Positions 9,137 through 16,648 of a DNA stretch of 64,000 bases are shown in pieces. Source of the stretch: Bowmanella yangjiangensis. Lineage in GTDB: Bacteria > Pseudomonadota > Gammaproteobacteria > Enterobacterales > Alteromonadaceae. The notes under the pieces are model-generated. The model did no database searches and had not been told where the DNA came from. It saw nothing but the letters and a program-made list of their open reading frames with translations. The translations under genes and the position numbers were made by a program. The stretch covers positions 124,001 to 188,000 of the forward strand of contig NZ_JAFKCS010000008.1 of the NCBI RefSeq assembly GCF_017255015.1, given 5' to 3'. Position 1 is the stretch's first letter. Each line of letters opens with the position of its first letter.

Positions 9137-9154
9137 TAATACGACTCACTTTAT
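9137..9154 (+). other. T7-promoter-like sequence at the 3' end of prsT
   Basis: TAATACGACTCACTTTAT matches the phage T7 class III promoter core (TAATACGACTCACTATAG) at 16 of 18 positions, including the first 14 bases exactly. It would point antisense into prsT. No phage genes are nearby, so function is unlikely. Confidence 0.35.
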
Positions 9155-11884
9155 CTTGCCGCGTAACTCATCAGCTAAATCTTGTTGTAGGCCATGAATC
9201 ACGGCCCGTTGCAGCATTCTACTGGCCTGCTCATTTTCACCCAACGAATGCAAGGTGTAAGCTAAATGATACATAATCATCGGGTTGCTGCTGTCGCGCA
9301 TCTGCGCTTCCCTGAGTAAGGTCAGCCCTTTGCCAGTCTGCCCCTGTCTGGCATATATCCACCCTAAGGTATCGTTAAATTGCGCAACTTGTGGTGCCAA
9401 TTGATTGGCTTGCTCGGCATACTGCTGCGCGGCCACTAAGTCACTTTCCATCAGGTAGTAGGCCAAGTTATTGAGAAATATCGGGTTTTCTGCAAGCTTG
9501 GGATAGGCCTTTAAGGTGGCGACCGCCAATTCCGATGCATTTTGCTGAGCTGCTAAGCTGGACAGTTGTGCCACTGCCCAGCTGTCCATAGGGTTACTCT
9601 TTAACCATGTCTGTAGTAACTCTAAGGCTTTATCAACCTGCTCATACTGGCTATAGAGCGACGCCAGCATCTGCATATTGGCACGTTTTGGTTCTGCTAG
9701 ATAAAGACGTTCAGCTTGATTGAGTGCCACTTCCATCTGACCATCAGCAATCAGGGCATGAACCCTGAGTTCTTGCCAGCGGGGGTTGTCAGGCATGCTT
9801 TTTAAGCCATTATCCAGGATTGACAGCGCAGACTGGCTATTACCCTGGGCCAGCGCCACGCGGGCCAATAAATAAATGTCTATCCGGGCAGCATCTAAGC
9901 TATGCAATCTGGCCAGCGATTTTTCTGCCCCGGGCAGATCCCCCAAATCCAACTGCTTGTGCGCTACCGAATGCAGTTTAACCAGGTCGTCATAAGCCAG
10001 ACCATACAAGGCCTTCAGGGTACTAACCGCTTTGTCTTTAAAGCCTTGCGCCTCTTCCAGCTTGGCGCGGGTGAACAATAAAGCCTCATCCAAATTACGA
10101 CGCTTTAGGATCTGCTCAAGTACCCCTTGAGCATCCGTCCAGCGCTCTGTCTGCAAATAGAGTTCCAGCAGCGCCCGATTAGCCTCGATATCGTCACTTT
10201 CCCGCACTTGCTCCAGCAAATAAATGGCTTTACCTGTATCGCCGATAGTCATCGCCAAATCGGCATACAGCTTGTTAGTCGCAAGATCCTTAGGATCCTT
10301 TGCCAGCACCTGCTGATATTGTGCTTCTACCTTCTCCAACTGTTTTTGATTCAGATACATACCGGCCAAAGCCAAATGTGCCACCTTAAATTCCGGTGCC
10401 AGACGAATGATCTCGGTAAAAAAGCGCTCAGCGTTGTCTGGTTGACCCAGCTTCAGTGACAACTCACCGGCCAACTGCAGTATTTCTACTTTGCCAGGAT
10501 GCTCATCCAAAAGGGCCTGAGTGGTTTTACTGGCATCGGCCAGTTGTCCATGCTGCAATTGTAAAAAGCCCAATAAGGTGCGACTGGCAAGATCATCACC
10601 TTGCATCTTCTCAAGTTGTGTCATGGCTTTGGTATATTGACCACTGGTGACCCAGGCTTGAATCAGAGCCTGACGCACACCTGCATGAGCGGGAAAACGC
10701 TGTTGCGCTTCTTCCAGTAGCGATAGAGCTGCTGATAGCTGCCCCAAGCCCTGTTCGATGGTGGCGGCCAGTACAAACACCTCTGGATCCTGCCTTGATA
10801 TTGCCAAAGAGCGTTCCACCTGGCGCTTGGCCTCGCGCCAGTTACGTTGTTGCAGCGCTATCATCGCCAGATAGCGATGCGCTGAAGCAGTCGGACCGTA
10901 TTCATGAATAAAGTTGTCGAACTTGAGACGCGCCGAATCTAACTTGCCGCTGGCGTAGTCTACAACGGCACTCAGAAAGCTCACTTCACGCATTTTGCGC
11001 ACAGAGTCGTCCACACCAGATAGCTGATGCTGAATATCGGTCAACAGTTGTCGCGCTTCACGCTCTTGGCCTTGCTGAGCGACCAGCGCCGAATGCATTA
11101 GCTTGGCATAGGGATTACCCGGATTCTTCTCACGAAAAGCCAGTACCAGTTGCAAGGCTTGCCCCAATTGCTCGTGTTCCACAAGCAATCCGGCCTTACC
11201 TAACATTGCCTGCTCGCTTCCAGGTTTTAGGCGCAATGCGCGGTCATAAGTTTGTTCAGCCAGCTCAAAGCGTTCTTCGATACGGTATACATGCGCTTGT
11301 AAAATCAAGGCGGGGAAGTAATCAGGGTCGACGCTAAACACCTTTGCAAGCAATTCAGATACACCCACCATCTCATCCCGTTGCAGCGCCATCTCAGCTA
11401 AGGCCGTCAAGGCTTCAAGATGGGCTGGTGCGAGGTTCAGGGTTTGTTGAAAAGAAGCTTGTGCCGCCTCTCGATTGCCCTGTGATTTTTCTACTACGCC
11501 CCGTAAATAGACATAATCCGGCATATTTTGCAGAGAAGCGTACCGCTGCAATAGGTCTTCAGCGTCGGTGAAGTAATTCTGTAAAAGCTTGGCCCTGACC
11601 AAATTGAGCACCACAGCCCGCGCGTCGGCTTGCATCTCCAGCGCCAGCGTCAACTCTTTATCTGCGGCGGCAGCATTGCCAGACTCTAGCAACACCTGTC
11701 CCATCAGTACCCTGGCTGGCAAATAATCCGGCTGTAAACCTAAGCAGTTTTTCAGCTCAATAATGGCAGCATCCGTTTTGCCTTGCAGTTGATACTTAAC
11801 TGCCGCTTCGTAATAAGCTGAGGCCTCATTGGCTGACGCCGGCAAACAGCAAAGCAAAAGCGCTGCATATAGAAGTCGTTTCAT
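9146..11884 (-). CDS. prsT: PEP-CTERM system TPR-repeat protein PrsT
   Basis: About 912 residues, built almost wholly of tetratricopeptide repeats after a signal peptide (residues 1-18, ending PASA). Length, the N-terminal sequence beginning EASAYYEAA, and repeats of the form YLPARVLMGQVLLESG match PrsT, the long TPR protein that accompanies exosortase/PEP-CTERM exopolysaccharide systems. It probably acts as a periplasmic scaffold. I chose the ATG at 11884, which starts the signal peptide and has GGA 6 nt upstream; an in-frame extension to 11917 is less likely. The adjacent PEP-CTERM protein supports the call. The rest of the system (exosortase, polysaccharide genes) must lie elsewhere. Confidence 0.88.
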   Translation of the reverse strand: MKRLLYAALLLCCLPASANEASAYYEAAVKYQLQGKTDAAIIELKNCLGLQPDYLPARVLMGQVLLESGNAAAADKELTLALEMQADARAVVLNLVRAKLLQNYFTDAEDLLQRYASLQNMPDYVYLRGVVEKSQGNREAAQASFQQTLNLAPAHLEALTALAEMALQRDEMVGVSELLAKVFSVDPDYFPALILQAHVYRIEERFELAEQTYDRALRLKPGSEQAMLGKAGLLVEHEQLGQALQLVLAFREKNPGNPYAKLMHSALVAQQGQEREARQLLTDIQHQLSGVDDSVRKMREVSFLSAVVDYASGKLDSARLKFDNFIHEYGPTASAHRYLAMIALQQRNWREAKRQVERSLAISRQDPEVFVLAATIEQGLGQLSAALSLLEEAQQRFPAHAGVRQALIQAWVTSGQYTKAMTQLEKMQGDDLASRTLLGFLQLQHGQLADASKTTQALLDEHPGKVEILQLAGELSLKLGQPDNAERFFTEIIRLAPEFKVAHLALAGMYLNQKQLEKVEAQYQQVLAKDPKDLATNKLYADLAMTIGDTGKAIYLLEQVRESDDIEANRALLELYLQTERWTDAQGVLEQILKRRNLDEALLFTRAKLEEAQGFKDKAVSTLKALYGLAYDDLVKLHSVAHKQLDLGDLPGAEKSLARLHSLDAARIDIYLLARVALAQGNSQSALSILDNGLKSMPDNPRWQELRVHALIADGQMEVALNQAERLYLAEPKRANMQMLASLYSQYEQVDKALELLQTWLKSNPMDSWAVAQLSSLAAQQNASELAVATLKAYPKLAENPIFLNNLAYYLMESDLVAAQQYAEQANQLAPQVAQFNDTLGWIYARQGQTGKGLTLLREAQMRDSSNPMIMYHLAYTLHSLGENEQASRMLQRAVIHGLQQDLADELRGKIK

Positions 11885-11940
11885 GGCTTTCCAGGATCCG
11901 AGGATTTGATGGCGCAAGGGTAAACGCAGAAATGTCAGGA

Positions 11941-11956
11941 GACAACAAAGGTTGTC
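11941..11956. other. Short perfect inverted repeat upstream of prsT
   Basis: GACAAC-AAAG-GTTGTC lies 57 bp upstream of the prsT start, in the gap to the GntR gene. No T-run follows on either strand, so an operator is more likely than a terminator. The assignment is weak. Confidence 0.25.
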
Positions 11957-11983
11957 AGAATAGACCTGGTATTAAAATGTGGC

Positions 11984-12649
11984 TCAGGCCTCGGCTTCCA
12001 TCTTCAACAGTAATGCTTTGATATCATCTTTTGCGCTGACAATATGCTCCTGCAGAAATGCACAGGCTTTTGAACTGTTGCCGCTGCGGCACAAATCCAA
12101 CAGTTCCTGGTGGCCATCCGGGGCACGATCCACGCCACCTGACTGCATAATATGCATACGGGCATAGCGCTCAGAGTTCTTGTTGAGCATATTCACCAGC
12201 TCTTCGGTATGCGGGCGCTCTGCACGGCTGTATAGCTTGGCATGAAAACGACTGTTAAGTGTACCTGTTGTTAGGTAGCTATCACCTGCAGCGGCAGCGG
12301 TTTCCAGCTCATTGAGCAAAGCTTGAGCCTCAGCAAAGTCCTGTTCAGTCAATTTGTGGATTGAATGTTTAAGTAGTTCGGCTTCTAACAATGCCCGCAA
12401 TTCAAAGATTTCATCCACCTGGGCAGCAGAGAGCTCTGTCGCAGTCGCCCCTTTATGGGCTTCAAACTCAACCAATCCTTCACCTTCCAACTGCAGCAGC
12501 GCTTCACGAATCGGGATCCGGCTGACATTCAATTCTTCTGCCAAGGCCGCTTGACGAAGCGGATCGCCAGCCTTAATGTCGCCGCTGAGAATCTTTTCTC
12601 GTATCGCTTCAACCACAAGTTGAGTGCGGGTTTTATGTTCTATCGCCAT
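11984..12649 (-). CDS. GntR family transcriptional regulator (FadR/FCD subfamily)
   Basis: 221 residues. An N-terminal winged helix (about residues 10-70) contains the GntR signature around PLRQAALAEELNVSRIPIREAL, followed by an all-helical FCD-type ligand domain with the expected metal/effector histidines (FHAKLY and GHQELL). The ATG at 12649 is preceded by GGGAG; the open frame extends upstream but without signs of coding. It is divergent from the M24 peptidase gene, which it may control together with itself. FCD regulators typically sense small carboxylates or amino-acid derivatives; the effector cannot be told from sequence. Confidence 0.9.
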   Translation of the reverse strand: MAIEHKTRTQLVVEAIREKILSGDIKAGDPLRQAALAEELNVSRIPIREALLQLEGEGLVEFEAHKGATATELSAAQVDEIFELRALLEAELLKHSIHKLTEQDFAEAQALLNELETAAAAGDSYLTTGTLNSRFHAKLYSRAERPHTEELVNMLNKNSERYARMHIMQSGGVDRAPDGHQELLDLCRSGNSSKACAFLQEHIVSAKDDIKALLLKMEAEA

Positions 12650-12663
12650 GATGGCTCCCTGAT

Positions 12664-12678
12664 TGCATATCGCATACA
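12664..12678. promoter_or_regulatory. Possible GntR operator
   Basis: TGCAT-N5-ATACA is an imperfect inverted repeat (arms match 4 of 5) located 15 bp upstream of the GntR gene start, in the divergent region. Autoregulatory GntR sites are commonly of this size. The evidence is position and symmetry only. Confidence 0.25.
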
Positions 12679-12893
12679 TTATACTGATCCCGGATCTGAG
12701 TACCAGTGGCACCCCTATAGTCATAAAACTTTGCACTATACCCTGACAGCATAGTTGGTTGCTGAAAACCACGTCGGGCAAGGCTTGCGAAGATGACTTT
12801 TGTCAGCCTCGGGCACACAAATAAAGGCATTAGGCCAAAATACAACCCTACCGCCTCAGTCTGGCACTGAGCGTTCTTGTTGGAGAAACAGAT

Positions 12894-14114
12894 ATGAGCA
12901 CCCTAGGTATAGGTGGCAAAACCCCAGAACAGGCATTAGCCCTACTGTCGGAAATGACCAACGACCTGCAGCCAATTGGCCTTGATGAACATCGTGCCAG
13001 AATAGCAAAAGCCCAGGCCTACATGCAGGCCAATAATATTGCGGCCATTTATCTGAATGCCGGAACGAACTTGGCCTATTTCAGCGGCCTGCGCTGGTAT
13101 GCCAGTGAACGCATGGTAGGCGCGGTTCTGCCAGCTCAGGGCGACCTGGAATTCATCGCTCCGCATTTTGAAATCGGCACATTGAACGATTACATGCTGG
13201 TACCCGGCAAAGTTAACGCCTGGCATGAACATGAGTCACCTTATGCACTGTTTCTCAACGTGCTAGCCAATATGGGAATAGAGGCTCCGGCGCGAATCGG
13301 TATAGATGAAAGTGCCCAGTTTTTTATCTTCGATGGCATCAATCAACTTCAACAGGGCTTTAGCTTAATCAACGCCAAGGAAGTCACAGCCCATTGTCGT
13401 ATGCATAAATCAGCATCTGAATTGGCCTTAATGCAGCGCGCTATGGACATGACCCTCGCCGTACATAAAGCCGCAGCCAGTATTTTGCATGAAGGTATCA
13501 GTACCACTGAAGTGGAACAGTTTATCCAGCAAGCGCATCAAAAAGTGGGGGCCAGCGGCTCCTATTTTTGTATCGTGCTTTTTGGTGTGGCGACATCTTT
13601 CCCGCACGGCGTAAAACATGCCCAGCAACTGAAATCCGGTGACATGGTACTAATCGACACCGGCTGTAAGGTACATGACTATCTGTCCGACATTACCCGC
13701 AGCTACGTATTCGGCCAGGCCACTGCTCGCCAGCGAGAACTGTGGCAGGCCGAAAAACAGGCGCAAGCTGCCGCCTTTGAGGCAGCCCGGTTGGGTGTGG
13801 CCTGTGAAGAGGTCGACAAGGCCGCCAGACAGTCTTTGATGCAAAGTGGCTTAGGGCCGGATTATCAGCTTCCTGGCCTGCCTCATCGCACTGGTCATGG
13901 TATCGGTATGGATATTCATGAGTGGCCCTACTTGGTAGGCGGCAACAGGCTGCCTCTGGCACCCGGTATGTGTTTTTCCAACGAGCCGATGATAGTCGCC
14001 CCGGAGGAATTCGGGGTGCGTCTGGAAGATCATTTTTATATGACCGAACATGGTCCTCACTGGTTTACCCAACCCAGTCATAGCATTGACGATCCTTTTG
14101 GCCTTAAGGCTTAA
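12894..14114 (+). CDS. M24 family metallopeptidase (Xaa-Pro peptidase-like)
   Basis: 406 residues: a creatinase-type N-terminal domain (about 30-165) and a pita-bread catalytic domain. All five dinuclear metal ligands are visible: Asp255, Asp266, His335 in the HRTGHGIGMDIHE segment, Glu364 in SNEP, and Glu378 in RLED. His238 fits the proton-shuttle position. This supports a hydrolase of the prolidase/aminopeptidase P group. Related M24 enzymes include ectoine hydrolase, so the substrate could be a non-peptide amide. A GGAG ribosome site lies 9 nt before the ATG. The divergent GntR/FCD regulator suggests substrate-induced expression. Confidence 0.88.
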   Translation: MSTLGIGGKTPEQALALLSEMTNDLQPIGLDEHRARIAKAQAYMQANNIAAIYLNAGTNLAYFSGLRWYASERMVGAVLPAQGDLEFIAPHFEIGTLNDYMLVPGKVNAWHEHESPYALFLNVLANMGIEAPARIGIDESAQFFIFDGINQLQQGFSLINAKEVTAHCRMHKSASELALMQRAMDMTLAVHKAAASILHEGISTTEVEQFIQQAHQKVGASGSYFCIVLFGVATSFPHGVKHAQQLKSGDMVLIDTGCKVHDYLSDITRSYVFGQATARQRELWQAEKQAQAAAFEAARLGVACEEVDKAARQSLMQSGLGPDYQLPGLPHRTGHGIGMDIHEWPYLVGGNRLPLAPGMCFSNEPMIVAPEEFGVRLEDHFYMTEHGPHWFTQPSHSIDDPFGLKA

Positions 14115-14116
14115 AC

Positions 14117-14911
14117 TTAACAATATTGCAGGGGGGTTGATTTGTTTTTATCTCCTTGCACCTTTTTGCTGCGAACTAACTCTTCATGCATTCTATCGTC
14201 ATATCGGCTGGCGGAGACAATATCGGCTTGTCTCAGAACAATGGTGACTTTTTCCGCAATGGCGTCATAGTAAGTGGTCCAATACACTTCCAGTGTATCT
14301 TTATCTCTATAGCCACTCTTAACCGGAATTACGCTCACTTCCTGATCTTCGCCATGTTTGTCATGTTCTCCAGGTTCTGCTCCCCTTTGAATAGCACAGA
14401 CGTAGACCTTTCTATTTTCCATCGACAAAATAAGCAAGGTTCCCTGTGTCAATGCGGACTCCAGAAGTAAGAAATCTAATGGGCTATCCCTTAAAACCTC
14501 CAGCGATACCTGGCTTTTCCAATCGTCTCCGTGCTCCTTTTTCAGCCTTTTCGTTGCAATGCCCGAAAAGCTACGTGCTACCAGAAAGCTGAAGATAGTT
14601 AGAACCAAAAAACACAATATCTGTCGAGAAATCTCTGGGCTAACATTGAAAAAGTCTTGCAGGGGTTGCGTGAAAGGATCATCCAACAACCATTGATGGA
14701 GGGGTGGGCAAAAACTCGCCAAGAACAAAACTAGGCTATTTATAATAAGCAGTAGCGTAGTAGCAATGAGAACCTGAAATACCCCCTGACACACAACCTT
14801 GAGGTAAAGGTGCTGACCTTCAAAACGATAAAGCTTTTGTCTGATAACGGGGTGGGTGCTACAAACCGTATAACCGGCTAAGAGAATGGGGATGATAAGC
14901 AAAGCAAACAT
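14117..14911 (-). CDS. Unrecognised membrane protein, second gene of a two-gene unit
   Basis: 264 residues that I do not recognise. Hydrophobic helices lie at about residues 2-17, 40-68 and 98-118. A mostly soluble C-terminal half follows (about 120-264), with a beta-rich stretch (LLLESALTQGTLLILSMENRKVYVCAI) and a charged segment rich in Asp, Glu and His. The topology suggests a membrane-anchored cytoplasmic domain. It starts 7 bp after the stop of the 67-residue gene and has AGGTGA before its ATG, so the two are cotranscribed. Its 3' end nearly abuts the convergent M24 gene (2 bp gap). The reading frame has no frameshift and looks intact. Confidence 0.65.
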   Translation of the reverse strand: MFALLIIPILLAGYTVCSTHPVIRQKLYRFEGQHLYLKVVCQGVFQVLIATTLLLIINSLVLFLASFCPPLHQWLLDDPFTQPLQDFFNVSPEISRQILCFLVLTIFSFLVARSFSGIATKRLKKEHGDDWKSQVSLEVLRDSPLDFLLLESALTQGTLLILSMENRKVYVCAIQRGAEPGEHDKHGEDQEVSVIPVKSGYRDKDTLEVYWTTYYDAIAEKVTIVLRQADIVSASRYDDRMHEELVRSKKVQGDKNKSTPLQYC

Positions 14912-14918
14912 TGCTCAC

Positions 14919-15122
14919 CTAATCCCGATATAGATGGGCCTGTCTCTGCGCGTACTTAACGACCTCATGCTCTTTTAAGGCATTACGGATCTCTTCAGAG
15001 TCAATCTCAACGGTTCCTCGTCCGACGTACTCAACCTTACTGTAACGTTTAACCGGCAGTACAGTGCTATTAACACTGTCAATGGCCAAAAATTTATCAA
15101 GGCACTTACTCAACCAGCTCAT
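14919..15122 (-). CDS. Unrecognised small soluble protein, first gene of a two-gene unit
   Basis: 67 residues, with no transmembrane segment or signal peptide. The C-terminal half (EEIRNALKEHEVVKYAQRQAH) looks helical and charged. A strong ribosome site (GGGGGA, 5-8 nt upstream) and the 7-bp gap to the following membrane-protein gene support it as real despite its length. The pairing of a tiny soluble protein with a membrane protein is all that can be said about function. Confidence 0.6.
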   Translation of the reverse strand: MSWLSKCLDKFLAIDSVNSTVLPVKRYSKVEYVGRGTVEIDSEEIRNALKEHEVVKYAQRQAHLYRD

Positions 15123-15279
15123 AAATTCCCCCTGAATATGTTGTCTTATTCATCGTGAAACATATTACCTGCAAAGCGATTATAACCTTGATTGTTCAAA
15201 CTTCATCACCTCAGGAGAAATAAACCACAATTTGTCTTATGCTGGCATTACATCGAAAGTATAAATTCAAGGTAAGAAT

Positions 15280-15717
15280 ATGGATGCATTTCTTCAGGCG
15301 GCAATTGAGCAGGCCAGATTAGGTCAGGCAGAGGGAGGGATCCCCATAGGTTCTGTGCTGGTGCACAACGGTAAAATTCTGGGTGCCGGGCACAATCGGC
15401 GTGTACAACAAGGTAGCGCCATTTTGCATGGAGAGATGGATGCCCTGGAACAGGCTGGACGCCTACCAGCCAGCGTGTATCGCGAGTCCGTGCTTTACAC
15501 CACCCTGTCACCTTGCTCAATGTGTAGCGGTGCCATCTTGCTATACGGCATACCCAAAGTGATTATCGGCGAAAATAAAACCTTTATGGGCGAGGAAGAT
15601 CTGCTTCGGGAACGAGGCGTGGAGCTCAGCGTGCTGCAGGATCATGACTGCATCGCCATGATGGAAGACTTTATTACCCAACACCCAGAGCTTTGGAACG
15701 AGGACATCGGCGAGTAA
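15280..15717 (+). CDS. Cytosine deaminase of the yeast Fcy1 type (nucleoside/nucleobase deaminase)
   Basis: 145 residues of the CDA-fold zinc deaminase family. The zinc ligands are His50 and catalytic Glu52 (HGE) and Cys79/Cys82 (SPCSMC). The sequence tracks yeast cytosine deaminase along its whole length: EGGIPIG near 18-24, a GSA-LHGE block, LYTTLSPC, YGIP, a GEN-TF segment, and the C-terminus WNEDIGE. That C-terminal tail caps the yeast active site, so cytosine to uracil deamination is the likely reaction. This differs from the CodA amidohydrolase usual in enterobacteria and from TadA. The following gene starts 15 bp downstream. Confidence 0.88.
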   Translation: MDAFLQAAIEQARLGQAEGGIPIGSVLVHNGKILGAGHNRRVQQGSAILHGEMDALEQAGRLPASVYRESVLYTTLSPCSMCSGAILLYGIPKVIIGENKTFMGEEDLLRERGVELSVLQDHDCIAMMEDFITQHPELWNEDIGE

Positions 15718-15732
15718 TCGCCTTAATCCGGC

Positions 15733-16545
15733 ATGCCAGCAACATCCATAGCTATGCCAAACCGCTTGCGACAGATACTCAGGGCTCTGATGCTATGTCT
15801 TGTCTCCCTGTTTTTAAGCCCAGCTATTCAGGCCAAGGAAAAAATCGCAGTCGGAGTCTATGAGTATCCCCCCTTCTTTGCTCTGGAGGAGCAACAATCC
15901 CGCGGGGTTATCCCCGATCTTTTGCGACTTCTCAATCAAGCCCAGGATAAGGTTGAATTTACCTTATACATCACAACTGCTCGACGTCGGTATAAGGATT
16001 TCCAGGACGGCAAGTTTGATATGTTGCTGTTTGAGAGCCTGGACTGGGGCTGGCGGGGTTACCCTCTGGATGCCTCTATCACGTTTTTTACCGGTGGAGA
16101 GGTATGGGTTGCTTTGGCATCCCTGGACCGCGATCAGCGTTATTTCACGCAGTTTGAAGGTAAAAGGTTAATTGGTGTGCTGGGCTATCATTACGGTTTT
16201 GCGGGTTTGGACGCCAATCCAGACAGTCTGCGTCAACGCTTCGGCATGCAACTGGTGGACAGCCAGGATAAGGTTATTGGATTGCTGTTGCAGAAGCGCG
16301 CCGACATGGGCTTAGTGGCAAACTCTTTTATCAATCGCTATCTGTATCTTCATCCTGAACTCAAGTCCACATTACTGATATCACAAAGCTTCGACCAGCA
16401 ATACCAGCATGGGGCACTGCTACGCCGGGGTGCCAAAATTGAGATCCATTGGCTAAATGGAGTATTCACCGAGCTGCAACAAAGCCAGCAATTGCAACGT
16501 CTTTGGCGCAAACATCACCTGCTGGCCGCCCACCAAGCCAAGTGA
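15733..16545 (+). CDS. Periplasmic solute-binding protein, family 3-like
   Basis: 270 residues. A signal peptide ends AIQA near residue 34, followed by KIAVGVYEYPPFF, the usual first strand of SBP_bac_3 proteins. The bilobed pattern continues with GKRLIGVLGYHYGF (hinge and second lobe) and a C-terminal QLQRLWRKH. There is no membrane anchor or signalling domain and no ABC permease nearby. It may be one of the orphan binding proteins common in Alteromonadales, with an unknown ligand. Two possible ATGs (15733 and 15754) both lack a clear ribosome site, so the start is uncertain by seven codons. Confidence 0.78.
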   Translation: MPATSIAMPNRLRQILRALMLCLVSLFLSPAIQAKEKIAVGVYEYPPFFALEEQQSRGVIPDLLRLLNQAQDKVEFTLYITTARRRYKDFQDGKFDMLLFESLDWGWRGYPLDASITFFTGGEVWVALASLDRDQRYFTQFEGKRLIGVLGYHYGFAGLDANPDSLRQRFGMQLVDSQDKVIGLLLQKRADMGLVANSFINRYLYLHPELKSTLLISQSFDQQYQHGALLRRGAKIEIHWLNGVFTELQQSQQLQRLWRKHHLLAAHQAK

Positions 16546-16610
16546 GCGCGTTTAGACGCAGATTCCCCCGCCTTTACCTGTGAATTCGATGTTGGCTGTG
16601 ACATTATAGC

Positions 16611-16626
16611 GGCCCTGATTAGGGCC
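16611..16626. other. Small hairpin in the leader of the SNF2 gene
   Basis: GGCCCT-GATT-AGGGCC is a perfect 6-bp stem 23 bp before the helicase ATG. It lacks a T-run and may only shape the 5' leader. Confidence 0.25.
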
Positions 16627-16648
16627 CTGGCGGAGCACAGCCTGTTTT

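Noticed and set aside
15280..15717. tRNA adenosine deaminase TadA
   Set aside because: The ligand motif is HGE with the Fcy1-type tail; TadA has a different HAE context and C-terminus.
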